Assembly: GCF_900100735.1 (NCBI RefSeq)
Contig: NZ_FNCJ01000001.1
Span: forward strand, 62,001-126,000
DNA from: Paraburkholderia phenazinium
GTDB lineage: Bacteria; Pseudomonadota; Gammaproteobacteria; Burkholderiales; Burkholderiaceae
Reading direction: 5' to 3'
Length of the DNA: 64,000 bases
Shown: positions 46,413 to 55,007 of the stretch, one piece after another
Layout: each line of letters opens with the position of its first letter
Position numbering within the stretch: position 1 is the stretch's first letter
Notes under the pieces: generated by a model
What the model was told of the DNA's origin: nothing
Databases searched by the model: none
Seen by the model: the letters and a program-made list of their open reading frames with translations, nothing else
Made by a program: the position numbers and the translations under genes

Positions 46413-46739
46413 TCAAATGCCCCAAACGATATCCGCGTTTTCCTTCTGGGCAGCGCGCAGCATGTCGAGGAACGGAAACGCGCGTTGCGCGAGGCCAATC
46501 GGAATCTCGTGGTGTTCGTGACCGTCTTCGCCTTCGTGGAAGTGCCCGTCGTGCTCGGCACGTTCCTGCTTGTCGGAGCTGATCGCCGACTCCAGTTTGG
46601 TGATCGCGACGTCCAGTTCGTCGTGCATGATGACCCCGCGTTCACCGAGGCGCTTGCCGACGATACCGACCAGGTACTGAGCCAGATTCTCCAGCATCAT
46701 CACATCTGGCGCGGCACGGCATTTGAAAGTAATCAACAT
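46413..46739 (-). CDS. DUF1840 protein with His-rich loop
   Basis: A 108-aa protein of the DUF1840 family: MLITFKCRAAPDVMMLENLA at the N-terminus and FPFLDMLRAAQKENADIVWG at the C-terminus. The middle has an acidic, His-rich loop, HDGHFHEGEDGHEHHE, which could bind divalent metal. No function is known. It is monocistronic on the minus strand, with its own AT-rich upstream region shared with the argS gene. Confidence 0.83.
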   Translation of the reverse strand: MLITFKCRAAPDVMMLENLAQYLVGIVGKRLGERGVIMHDELDVAITKLESAISSDKQERAEHDGHFHEGEDGHEHHEIPIGLAQRAFPFLDMLRAAQKENADIVWGI

Positions 46740-47079
46740 GACTGTTCCCTTTTTAATTTTGTTGGACTTACGCGCCGCTGGCCGTACGACGACCGTTTGC
46801 GCGGGTTTCGCTGGCGCGCCGGCAAGCAGCGGCGGCCACGGCCCTGGGCGGGCATCTCATTGGACATATTAGCACCTGCTAAAATCCGTCTGGACGGAAA
46901 AGCGCGCCGCGCGGCGCTGGACAATAGCTTGCCGGGCGTGGCGGCCTCGATCTGCCCCTCGCCTCGCGCACCGGCTGCACGACACGACGCGCGCTTTCCA
47001 AGCCTTTGACGGACCGGCTGCGCGCCTTGCTCGAGCCGCTCCCGTTTCACCGCACTGCCTCACTGGACTCGCAACAAGC
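46740..47079. other. Divergent intergenic region between DUF1840 and argS
   Basis: This 340-bp stretch contains no convincing gene. An inverted repeat TTAGCA/TGCTAA (46869-46882) overlaps an extended -10-like TGCTAAAAT, which could be the argS promoter. The remaining sequence up to argS is GC-rich and featureless. Confidence 0.45.
46878..46885 (+). promoter_or_regulatory. Possible extended -10 promoter of argS
   Basis: TGCTAAAAT (extended -10, TGn before TAAAAT) is preceded by a TTAGCA-CC-TGCTAA inverted repeat. No good -35 is present; extended -10 promoters can work without one. It lies about 200 nt before argS. Confidence 0.3.
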
Positions 47080-48870
47080 ATGCTGCCCGCACATAAACAG
47101 ACACTCGAATCACTGCTCGCCGACACCGTGAAGCGGGTCGCCGAAGCGACCCAAGGGGCGGCCGAAGCCGCTTTCGTCGCTCCCACCATTACGCTGGAAC
47201 GCCCGAAAGTCGCCGCGCACGGCGACGTCGCCTGCAACGTGGCCATGCAGCTCGCCAAACCGCTGCGCGCCAATCCGCGCCAGCTCGCGCAGCAGATCGT
47301 CGATGCCGTGCTGGCCCACCCGCAGGCTCAGGGCCTCGTGGACGCCGCCGAAGTGGCCGGCCCCGGCTTCATCAACCTGCGCCTCGCACCGGCGGCCAAA
47401 CAGGCGGTGATCGCCACGGTATTCGCCGAGAAGGACGCCTTCGGCCGCTCGCAGCGCGACGCCGGCAAGCACGTGCTGGTCGAGTTCGTCTCGGCCAACC
47501 CGACCGGCCCGCTGCACGTTGGCCACGGCCGGCAGGCGGCGCTGGGCGATGCACTGTCGAACGTGCTGGCTTCGCAGGGCTACGACGTGCATCGCGAGTT
47601 CTACTACAACGACGCGGGCGTACAGATCCACACGCTCGCCGTCTCGACCCAGGCGCGCGCCCGCGGGCTGAAGCCGGGCGACACCGGCTGGCCGGAATCG
47701 GCCTACAACGGCGACTACATCGCCGACATTGCGCGCGACTACATGAATGGCGAAACGGTCGGTGCGCGGGACGTCGAGGCGGTCAAGGGCGAAGGCGACG
47801 TCGACAACCTCGACGCGATCCGCCGCTTTGCCGTCGCCTACCTGCGTCACGAGCAGGACATGGACCTGCAGGCCTTCGGCGTGAAGTTCGACCAGTACTA
47901 CCTCGAATCGTCGCTCTACGCGGAAGGCCGCGTGGAGAAGACGGTGAATGCGCTGATCGCCGCCGGCAAGACCTACGAGCAGGAAGGCGCGCTGTGGCTG
48001 CGCACCACCGACGACGGCGACGACAAAGACCGCGTGATGCGCAAGACCGACGGCACCTACACCTACTTCGTGCCGGACGTCGCCTACCACGTCGCCAAGT
48101 GGGAACGCGGTTTCACCAAGGTCATCAACGTGCAGGGCTCGGACCACCACGGCACGATCGCACGCGTTCGCGCCGGCCTGCAGGGTCTCGGCATCGGCAT
48201 TCCGAAGGGCTATCCCGACTACATCTTGCACAAGATGGTGACGGTGATGCGCGACGGCCAGGAAGTGAAGATTTCGAAGCGCGCCGGTAGCTACGTGACC
48301 GTGCGCGACCTGATCGAATGGTCGGGCGGCGCGACGCCGGGTGAAGAAACCTCACCGGACCTGCTCGACGAAGCGACGATTCGCCGCGGCCGCGACGCCG
48401 TGCGGTTCTTCCTGATCTCGCGCAAGGCCGACACGGAATTCGTCTTCGATATCGACCTCGCGCTCAAGCAAAACGACGAAAATCCGGTTCACTACGTGCA
48501 GTACGCCCACGCGCGGATCTGCTCGGTTATCAGCGAAGCGAAGACACGCTACAACACCGACGAGGCGATCCTGCCGACGGTGGACGTTTCACTGCTGACC
48601 AGCGAACGCGCCATGGCGCTGTTGCAAAAACTCGCGGAATTCCCCGACATGCTGCAACACGCCGCCGACGAACTCGCACCGCACGCGGTCGCGTTCTATC
48701 TGCGTGACCTCGCGGGCGAATTCCACTCGTTCTACAATGACAAGGCTGAACGCGTCCTCGTCGACGACGAAGCCGCGCGTAACGCGCGCGTCGCATTGCT
48801 CGCCGCCACGCGTCAGGTGCTGGCAAACGGCCTTGCGACAATCGGCGTCTCTGCTCCCGAAAAGATGTAA
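47080..48870 (+). CDS. argS: Arginyl-tRNA synthetase
   Basis: A 596-aa class I aminoacyl-tRNA synthetase that charges tRNA-Arg. The N-terminal Add-1 domain spans about 1-115. The HIGH-type motif is HVGHGR in [14 protein letters not shown]. The KMSKS position is degenerate (VKISKRAG), as usual in ArgS. The C-terminal DALR anticodon-binding domain spans about 460-596. It is essential in bacteria. No T-box or leader peptide was seen. It is upstream of the SPOR-domain gene. Confidence 0.96.
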   Translation: MLPAHKQTLESLLADTVKRVAEATQGAAEAAFVAPTITLERPKVAAHGDVACNVAMQLAKPLRANPRQLAQQIVDAVLAHPQAQGLVDAAEVAGPGFINLRLAPAAKQAVIATVFAEKDAFGRSQRDAGKHVLVEFVSANPTGPLHVGHGRQAALGDALSNVLASQGYDVHREFYYNDAGVQIHTLAVSTQARARGLKPGDTGWPESAYNGDYIADIARDYMNGETVGARDVEAVKGEGDVDNLDAIRRFAVAYLRHEQDMDLQAFGVKFDQYYLESSLYAEGRVEKTVNALIAAGKTYEQEGALWLRTTDDGDDKDRVMRKTDGTYTYFVPDVAYHVAKWERGFTKVINVQGSDHHGTIARVRAGLQGLGIGIPKGYPDYILHKMVTVMRDGQEVKISKRAGSYVTVRDLIEWSGGATPGEETSPDLLDEATIRRGRDAVRFFLISRKADTEFVFDIDLALKQNDENPVHYVQYAHARICSVISEAKTRYNTDEAILPTVDVSLLTSERAMALLQKLAEFPDMLQHAADELAPHAVAFYLRDLAGEFHSFYNDKAERVLVDDEAARNARVALLAATRQVLANGLATIGVSAPEKM

Positions 48871-48892
48871 GTCCTCCGGCACGACACGCACG

Positions 48893-48917
48893 CGGCCGTC
48901 GCTATAATCGACGGCCG
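48893..48917. promoter_or_regulatory. Inverted repeat with TATAAT in its loop, before the SPOR gene
   Basis: CGGCCGTCG and CGACGGCCG form a perfect 9-bp inverted repeat around CTATAAT. TATAAT (48903-48908) is an exact -10 hexamer, 42 nt before the SPOR gene start. The -35 region is poor. It may be a promoter with an overlapping operator, or the argS terminator without a T run. Confidence 0.45.
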
Positions 48918-48949
48918 TTCCAGGATTCTTTTTGCAGGTGATTTATACG

Positions 48950-49729
48950 ATGGCAAAACCACGCCGCACAACGAAGCAGTCGAAGCAAACCGGGGGTACT
49001 TTTCTCGGTATCGTACTGGGCCTGATTGTCGGCCTGGCAATCGCGGTAGTGGTGGCGCTGTATATCACCCGGGCGCCTACGCCGTTCGTCGCCAAGGTGG
49101 CGCCGCCCGCTGCGTCCGAGACCAGCGCGAGCGAAGCCCAATACGATCCGAACCGTCCGCTGCAGGGCAAGACGCCGGGGCAGCCGGTGCCGCAAGCCGC
49201 CCAGCCGGGCCAACCCGCCCCGCAAAATAACGCGCCGGGCCAAGCCAACGGCCAGGCCCAGTCGGGCGGCATGCTGCAGGAACCGGAAATCGTCGAAGTG
49301 CCGCCGGCGGCCAGCTCGGCCAATGCGAACGGCGTCGCGGTCGCACCGAAGCCGGCTCAGGACAACGGCACCACCGCCGCGGTGAAGAAGCCGCAGCAAG
49401 CCACCAGCGCCCCAACCAGCACGGCGGCTACGCCTGGGCCGAATCCGGCCAAGCCGGGCTCGAGCGCTGCGCCGTCCGCCCTCGATGCGAACAGCGGCTA
49501 CTTCCTGCAGGTTGGCGCCTACAAGACCTCGGCGGATGCCGAGCAGCAGCGCGCCCGCTTGGCCTTCCAGGGCTTCGAATCGAAGGTCACGCAGCGCGAC
49601 GCCGGTGGGGTCACCTACTTCCGCGTGCGCATCGGACCGTTCTCGAAGTTCGACGAGATGAATTCGGCCCGCCAGCGTCTGTCCGACGCCGGGGTCGATA
49701 CCGCCGTGATCCGCTTTACCAAGCAGTAA
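48950..49729 (+). CDS. SPOR-domain protein, FtsN-like
   Basis: A 259-aa inner-membrane protein. A short basic cytoplasmic start (KPRRTTKQSKQTGG) and one TM segment (about 18-41) precede a long Pro/Ala/Gln-rich linker. The C-terminal SPOR domain (about 185-259, YFLQVGAYKTSADAEQQRARL and YFRVRIGPFSKFDEMNSAR) binds denuded peptidoglycan at division sites. This architecture is like FtsN. The gene lies between argS and dsbA; the argS-SPOR-dsbA order is common in Burkholderiales. ATG 48950 is chosen. Confidence 0.88.
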   Translation: MAKPRRTTKQSKQTGGTFLGIVLGLIVGLAIAVVVALYITRAPTPFVAKVAPPAASETSASEAQYDPNRPLQGKTPGQPVPQAAQPGQPAPQNNAPGQANGQAQSGGMLQEPEIVEVPPAASSANANGVAVAPKPAQDNGTTAAVKKPQQATSAPTSTAATPGPNPAKPGSSAAPSALDANSGYFLQVGAYKTSADAEQQRARLAFQGFESKVTQRDAGGVTYFRVRIGPFSKFDEMNSARQRLSDAGVDTAVIRFTKQ

Positions 49730-49881
49730 TTTGCCGTCATGCGCCGCCGCTGAACCTCAGCGCGCGGCGCGAGTCTGAAGCTCGGCAGAGGCCTGCCGCC
49801 AAACTCTCATAACGGTGACAGCCACGCGTTTTGCCGCGCCGCCGCCGCACCGTTATTCCGCCTAATTTGGGTCAACAAGAC

Positions 49882-50520
49882 ATGAAAAAACTGCTGAGCA
49901 TTCTCTTCCTTTCACTCGGCCTCGTCAGCGCGGCCGTAGAGGCATCGGCCGCCGCGCCGGTCGCCGGCAAGGACTACACCGTCCTCGCGTCGCCACAACC
50001 GGTCGACGTGCCGGCCGGCAAGATCGAAGTCACCGAATTCTTCTGGTACGGCTGCCCGCACTGCAACGAATTCAACCCGTACCTCGAAGCGTGGGTGAAG
50101 AAGCAAGGCCCGGACGTCGTGTTCAAGCGCGTGCCGGTGGCCTTCCGCGACGATTTCATCCCGCATTCGAAGATGTACCACGCGCTCGACGCGCTCGGTC
50201 TCGCGCAAAAACTCACGCCGGTCGTCTTCAACGAAATCCACGTCAACAAGGACTACCTGCTGACGCCGGACGACCAGACCAAGTTCCTCGCCAAGAACGG
50301 CGTAGATCCGAAGAAGTACCTGGACGCATACAACTCGTTCTCGACGCAAAGCGAGATCCAGCGCGACAAGAAGATGCTGGATGACTACAAGATCGACGGC
50401 GTGCCGACGCTGGCCGTCCAGGGCAAGTACGAAACCGGCCCGGCTGCGACGAACAGCCTGCCGGGCACGATTCAGGTGCTCGATTACCTCGTGGCTCAAG
50501 TCCGCGCCAAGAAGATGTAA
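49882..50520 (+). CDS. dsbA: Thiol:disulfide interchange protein DsbA
   Basis: A 212-aa periplasmic thioredoxin-fold oxidase that introduces disulfide bonds in exported proteins. The signal peptide ends near residue 24 (ASAAAP). The active site is C58-P-H-C61, the classic DsbA motif, and the cis-proline loop is GVPTLAV. The start at ATG 49882 is preceded by a usual gap. It is probably co-transcribed with the SDR gene 15 bp downstream. Confidence 0.94.
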   Translation: MKKLLSILFLSLGLVSAAVEASAAAPVAGKDYTVLASPQPVDVPAGKIEVTEFFWYGCPHCNEFNPYLEAWVKKQGPDVVFKRVPVAFRDDFIPHSKMYHALDALGLAQKLTPVVFNEIHVNKDYLLTPDDQTKFLAKNGVDPKKYLDAYNSFSTQSEIQRDKKMLDDYKIDGVPTLAVQGKYETGPAATNSLPGTIQVLDYLVAQVRAKKM

Positions 50521-50535
50521 GCACGGAGCGCCGGT

Positions 50536-51306
50536 ATGAATACAGGACTGAAGGTTTTCATCACCGGCGCATCCAGTGGCATCGGACTCGCGATCGCCGC
50601 CGAATATGCACGGCGCGGCGCGATTCTCGGCCTCGTGGCCCGCCGCGCCGACGCGCTCGCGAGCTTCCAGCTGGCCCACCCGCAGAATTCCATCGCCATC
50701 TACCCCGCCGACGTGCGCGACCCCGATGCGCTCGCCGCCGCGGCCCAGCAGTTCATCGCGCAATACGGCTGCCCCGACGTCGTGATCGCCAATGCGGGCA
50801 TCAGCCAGGGCGCCGTCACCGGCCATGGCGATCTGCGCGCGTTCCGCGAAGTCATGGACGTCAACTACTTCGGCATGGTCGCCACCTTCGAGCCGTTCGC
50901 GGCCGCCATGATGGCGGCACGCAAGGGCAGCCTGGTCGGGGTCGCAAGCATCGCCGGTGTGCGCGGCTTGCCGGGCTCGGGCGCCTACAGCGCCTCCAAG
51001 GCCGCCGCGCTCAAGTATCTCGAGGCCCTGCGCGTCGAGATGCGGCCCAAGGGGGTCAACGTGGTCACCATCGCCCCAGGCTATATCCGCACGCCGATGA
51101 CCGCGCACAACCCGTATCGGATGCCGTTCCTGATGGATGCCGACCGCTTCGCCACCAAAGTGGCCGATGCGATCGCGCGCAACACGCGCTTCGCGGTTTT
51201 TCCGTGGCAGATGCGCGTCGTCGCCATGCTGCTGCACGTGCTGCCGCGCTGGCTCTACGACCGTGCCTTCGAAAAGGCCCCGCGCAAGCCGCGCGCCGCC
51301 GACTAG
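50536..51306 (+). CDS. Short-chain dehydrogenase/reductase
   Basis: A 256-aa classical SDR. The NAD(P)-binding TGASSGIG motif is at about 10-17, NAG at about 84-86 in IANAGISQG, catalytic Tyr and Lys in YSASKAA (Tyr near 150, Lys near 154), and Ser in VASIAGV. The C-terminus has a hydrophobic stretch (MRVVAMLLHVLPRWLYDRA) suggesting membrane association, as in the YdfG/DltE-like group. The substrate is unknown. It lies 15 bp downstream of dsbA. Confidence 0.87.
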   Translation: MNTGLKVFITGASSGIGLAIAAEYARRGAILGLVARRADALASFQLAHPQNSIAIYPADVRDPDALAAAAQQFIAQYGCPDVVIANAGISQGAVTGHGDLRAFREVMDVNYFGMVATFEPFAAAMMAARKGSLVGVASIAGVRGLPGSGAYSASKAAALKYLEALRVEMRPKGVNVVTIAPGYIRTPMTAHNPYRMPFLMDADRFATKVADAIARNTRFAVFPWQMRVVAMLLHVLPRWLYDRAFEKAPRKPRAAD

Positions 51307-51607
51307 ACCCATCAATACCGCGCCGTGCGCTCGATACCGCCGGTGTCGCGCACAAAACCGCCCGCGGATCGCGCGCCATCAAAGGCGTCGCTTATTTGGC
51401 GCGGTATGCTTCCACGGCCCTCACGTGTTGAGGCTGACCGGGTGCGTCCATATGGATATGCCGATTAGTTGGTTGTCGGTACAACCACCCTTCGATAAGC
51501 TTTCGCCCAGGCGGGATCGCGCAGCCACGCACTGCGCCAGCGCCAAAAACGTATCACAATAAAGTCGGTGGGCCGCTTGCCTGACCGAGCTTGTTATGGG
51601 AGATCCA
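51307..51607. other. Intergenic region upstream of the peptide-binding protein
   Basis: These 301 bp have no convincing gene. A hairpin, GGTTGT with ACAACC (51471-51486), and a perfect palindrome TCCATATGGA (51447-51456) lie about 120-160 bp before the next start. They may mark a regulated promoter, but no regulator was identified. Confidence 0.4.
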
Positions 51608-53209
51608 ATGCGTATGCGCTTCAAACTGCCCGTCACCGTCGTTGCCGCCCTGCTCGTCGCAGCGCCCGCGCTTGCGCTCGCCAAACCGTTGACCGTGTGT
51701 ACCGAGGCAAGCCCCGATGGCTTCGATGTCGTCCAGTTCAATTCGCTTGTCACGACCAATGCGTCGGCTGACGTAATTTTCAACTCGCTGGTCTCGTACG
51801 ACGAGGCCGCGAAGAAGGTGGTGCCGGCCCTCGCGCAAAGCTGGGACGTGAGCGCCGACGGCCTCACCTACACATTCCATCTGCGCCCTGGCGTGCAGTT
51901 CCAGACCACCGACTACTTCAAGCCAACCCGGCCGCTTACCGCAGACGACGTGGTGTTCACGTTCAGCCGGATGCTCGACGACAGCAACCCGTGGCACAAG
52001 GTGACAGGGGCGAGCGGTTTCCCGCATGCGCAATCGATGGGCCTGCCGAAGCTGATCAAGTCGGTCTCGAAGGTCGACGACAACACGGTGAAGTTCGAGC
52101 TGAACCAGCCGGACGCGACTTTCGTCTCGATCCTGACCATGGGCTTCGCCTCGATCTACTCGTCCGAATATGCCGATCAGTTGCTCAAGGCCGGCAAGCA
52201 GGTGGACCTGAACGCCAAGCCGATCGGCACCGGGCCGTTCGTGCTGAAGAGCTACACCAAAGACGCCGTGATTCGCTATGACGTGAACCCCGCGTACTGG
52301 GGCCCCAAGCCGAAGATCGACCGCCTGATCTACGCCATCACGCCGGACGCGACGGTGCGGGCGCAGAAGGTCAAGGCGGGGGAATGCCAGATCGCGCTGT
52401 CGCCGAAGCCCCAGGATGTGGCCGACGCGAAGACCGACAAGTCGCTCGCCGTGGTGCAGACACCCGCCTTCATGACCGCGTTCGTCGCGTTGAACACGGA
52501 GAAGAAGCCGTTCGACAACCAGAAGGTGCGCGCCGCCGTGAACATGGCGTTCGACCGCACAACCTATCTGAAGACCGTGTTCGACAACACGGCGACCCCG
52601 GCGGTGAATCCGTTTCCGCCGAACACGTGGAGCTATGACAAGGCGGTCAAGGCCTGGCCGTACGATCCTGTGAAGGCGAAGAACCTGCTTGCCGAAGCGG
52701 GCTTTCCGAACGGCTTTTCGACCACCATCTGGGTGCGGCCGACCGGCAGCGTGCTCAACCCGAATCCGAAGGCCGGCGCCGAACTGCTGCAGGCCGACCT
52801 GGCGAAGATCGGCGTGAAGGCAGACGTCAAAGTGATCGAATGGGGCGAACTGATCAAGGAAGCCAAGCAGGGCCAGCACGACACGCTGTTCATGGGCTGG
52901 GCCGGCGACAATGGCGATCCGGACAACTTCCTCTCGCCGCTCTTTAGCTGCAACGCAGTGAAGTCGGGCATCAATTTCGCACGCTTTTGCGACGCCGATC
53001 TCGACAAGCTGATCGCCGACGGCAAAGCCACGCCGGACCAGTCCAAGCGCGCCAAAGCGTACGAAGCGGCGCAGCAGATCATTCACGATCAGGCGCTGTG
53101 GATTCCGCTCGGTTATCCAACCGCAACGGCAATCACGCGCGCCGATGTCAGCGGGTATCGCGTGAGTCCGTTCGGACGGCAGAACTTTACGACGGTGGCG
53201 GTGCAGTAA
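51608..53209 (+). CDS. Periplasmic dipeptide-type ABC binding protein
   Basis: A 533-aa SBP_bac_5 protein, DppA-like. The signal peptide is Arg-rich then hydrophobic (VVAALLVAAPALALA). The start is put at ATG 51608, which has GGGAGA a few bases upstream. The mature protein has LTVCTEASPDGFDVVQFNSL and CNAVKSGINFARFCDADLDKL, typical of DppA including its conserved Cys pair. Permease and ATPase genes are absent here; such orphans usually share a transporter encoded elsewhere. The ligand is a dipeptide, or heme in some members. A terminator follows the gene. Confidence 0.87.
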   Translation: MRMRFKLPVTVVAALLVAAPALALAKPLTVCTEASPDGFDVVQFNSLVTTNASADVIFNSLVSYDEAAKKVVPALAQSWDVSADGLTYTFHLRPGVQFQTTDYFKPTRPLTADDVVFTFSRMLDDSNPWHKVTGASGFPHAQSMGLPKLIKSVSKVDDNTVKFELNQPDATFVSILTMGFASIYSSEYADQLLKAGKQVDLNAKPIGTGPFVLKSYTKDAVIRYDVNPAYWGPKPKIDRLIYAITPDATVRAQKVKAGECQIALSPKPQDVADAKTDKSLAVVQTPAFMTAFVALNTEKKPFDNQKVRAAVNMAFDRTTYLKTVFDNTATPAVNPFPPNTWSYDKAVKAWPYDPVKAKNLLAEAGFPNGFSTTIWVRPTGSVLNPNPKAGAELLQADLAKIGVKADVKVIEWGELIKEAKQGQHDTLFMGWAGDNGDPDNFLSPLFSCNAVKSGINFARFCDADLDKLIADGKATPDQSKRAKAYEAAQQIIHDQALWIPLGYPTATAITRADVSGYRVSPFGRQNFTTVAVQ

Positions 53210-53243
53210 TAGCGCACACCGCTGATCCCGCAAGGCAACAGCG

Positions 53244-53280
53244 AAGAGGCCCGATTGAACTGCACCGGGCCTCTTTCATT
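53244..53280 (+). terminator. Terminator after the peptide-binding protein gene
   Basis: A 10-bp stem, AAGAGGCCCG with CGGGCCTCTT, a 12-nt loop and a T-rich tail (TTTCATTTTC) follow the stop by about 35 bp. Confidence 0.83.
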
Positions 53281-53357
53281 TTCTGCATTTCAAAGACGGC
53301 ATCGCATCAACCGCTTTATGTGGAGCGCACCGTCGCACGCGGGAACGTAGAAACGGT

Positions 53358-54428
53358 CTACGGCGCAAACCGGACCACACCGTCCGCATCCTGGGTGCGC
53401 TTCAACTCGCCGGCGAGCCACAGCAAGTGTAAGTGAGCGAGCGCCTCGCCCATCGCAAATGTCATCTGGTGGATATCGAGTTGCCGCTTGAACATCAACG
53501 GCACGATATCCGCTGCGCTTTGCGGCTTCTGCGCACACGCTTCGCGCACTTCGGCGAGCCGCGCATCGTGATGCTCGCGCAGTTGCCTGATACGGGTTCG
53601 CACGCCGCGAAACGGCTTGCCGTGTGACGGCAACACCAGCGTATCCTCGGCCATCGCCTCATAACGGCCGAGCGACTCCAGATACAGCGCGAGCGGGCTG
53701 CCTTCCGGCTCCATGTCGAACACCGAGACGTTGGTGGAGATACGCGGCAACACCATGTCCCCCGAAATCAGCACCCCGTCCGCTTCGTTATGCAACGCGC
53801 AGTGCTCCGGCGAGTGACCGTAGCCGGTCACGACCCGCCACGTCTTGCCGCCGATCGCGATGCCCTGGCCTTCACGCATGCGCCGATACTGGCCCGGCAC
53901 CGCCGGCACGAGGTTCGCGTAGTAGCTCGTGCGGTTGCGCAGCTTATCGAGCGACGCCTCATCGCTCAGACCGTGCCGCGCGAAGTGGCGTGCAGCGCCC
54001 GCGCCGCCCGCATTCGAGCCGTCGCCCGCCGCCATCACCCGTGCCTGCATGTATTCGCCAAGCGTCATCCACAGGCGCACATCCCAACGCTGCTTGTCGC
54101 CGCCCGCGCAGATCCAGTGCGCGAGGCCAATGTGATCCGGATGGCAATGCGTGACGATCACGCGCAGCACCGGCAGGCCGTCAAGGACCGTGTCGAACAC
54201 CTGCTCCCAGTTCGCCTTGATCGTGTCCGAGGTGATCCCGCAATCGACCACCGTCCAGCCCTTCTGACCGTCGATCTCGTCGCGCAGCAGCCATAGGTTG
54301 ATATGGTCCAGCGCAAACGGCAGCGGCATGCGCAGCCAGAACACGCCAGGCGTCACTTCGAACGCATGGCCGGGTTCCGGCAGGGTGTCATTAAAGGGGT
54401 AGTCGAGTTGATGTTCGAGAGCATTCAT
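53358..54428 (-). CDS. Metallo-beta-lactamase-fold hydrolase
   Basis: A 356-aa MBL-fold protein. The zinc motif is THCHPDHIG near residue 112, with Asp in VVDCGIT; further His at GYGHSPEHC and Asp in ISGDMVLP complete the site. A C-terminal helical winged region (about 280-356) ends the protein, as in LACTB2-like or hydroxyacylglutathione hydrolase relatives. The Cys in THCHPDH replaces a residue that is often Gly or Asp in HxHxDH. It is divergent from the LiuR-like gene, with a MerR operator between, so co-regulation is likely. The substrate is unknown. Confidence 0.85.
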   Translation of the reverse strand: MNALEHQLDYPFNDTLPEPGHAFEVTPGVFWLRMPLPFALDHINLWLLRDEIDGQKGWTVVDCGITSDTIKANWEQVFDTVLDGLPVLRVIVTHCHPDHIGLAHWICAGGDKQRWDVRLWMTLGEYMQARVMAAGDGSNAGGAGAARHFARHGLSDEASLDKLRNRTSYYANLVPAVPGQYRRMREGQGIAIGGKTWRVVTGYGHSPEHCALHNEADGVLISGDMVLPRISTNVSVFDMEPEGSPLALYLESLGRYEAMAEDTLVLPSHGKPFRGVRTRIRQLREHHDARLAEVREACAQKPQSAADIVPLMFKRQLDIHQMTFAMGEALAHLHLLWLAGELKRTQDADGVVRFAP

Positions 54429-54507
54429 TGCGGGTGTCTTCCTCCATCAGCCAGGCGGCAACCATCGCTACTTCGTCGCCACGCGCCCGGGTTGCGCTTT
54501 ACTCAAG

Positions 54508-54529
54508 TTGACGATAACGTAAACGTCGA
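54508..54529. promoter_or_regulatory. MerR-type operator upstream of the LiuR-like gene
   Basis: An inverted repeat with TTGACG at its left and ACGTCGA at its right, around a central ACGT. It resembles operators of LiuR-type MerR regulators, which have TTxACGT-like palindromes. It lies 46-67 bp before the regulator start and could serve the divergent hydrolase too. Confidence 0.5.
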
Positions 54530-54574
54530 TTCTATCGTCCAATCCGTTTTTCTGCCCGGTCACGGGACGTCCCA

Positions 54575-55000
54575 ATGAACACGCAATACACCATCACCGA
54601 GCTCGCGCGTGAATTCGACGTCACACCGCGAGCGATTCGCTTCTACGAAGACCAGGGTTTACTCTCACCGAGTCGCGAAGGGTCGAGTGGACTGCGGCGC
54701 GTCTATTCGGGCCGCGACCGCACCCGCCTGAAGCTGACGCTGCGCGGCAAGCGCCTTGGCTTCACGCTGTCGGAGATCCGCGGCCTGCTCGATCTGTACG
54801 AATCGCCGACCGATACGGTGCCACAGTTGCATGCCTTCCTGGATACGGTGACGCGGCATCGCGAAGTGCTGGAGCGCCAGCTTGAAGACCTGAACGCGAC
54901 GCTCGAAGACCTCGCGCAATACGAAGCCCAGGCACGCGCGCTGCTCGAAAGCGGCGCACGCGAGCCGCAGGGGCTGGTGTCGGATGCGCGCTCGACATGA
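54575..55000 (+). CDS. MerR-family regulator, LiuR-like
   Basis: A 141-aa MerR regulator. The HTH region is [32 protein letters not shown] and [28 protein letters not shown], followed by a coiled-coil dimerisation helix (about 75-125). Most metal-sensing MerR proteins have C-terminal Cys; none are present, so it is a non-metal type. It matches LiuR, which controls leucine/isovalerate degradation in proteobacteria. Here the next gene is aceK, 7 bp away, suggesting co-expression with acetate metabolism. Confidence 0.85.
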   Translation: MNTQYTITELAREFDVTPRAIRFYEDQGLLSPSREGSSGLRRVYSGRDRTRLKLTLRGKRLGFTLSEIRGLLDLYESPTDTVPQLHAFLDTVTRHREVLERQLEDLNATLEDLAQYEAQARALLESGAREPQGLVSDARST

Positions 55001-55007
55001 GCCCGAC

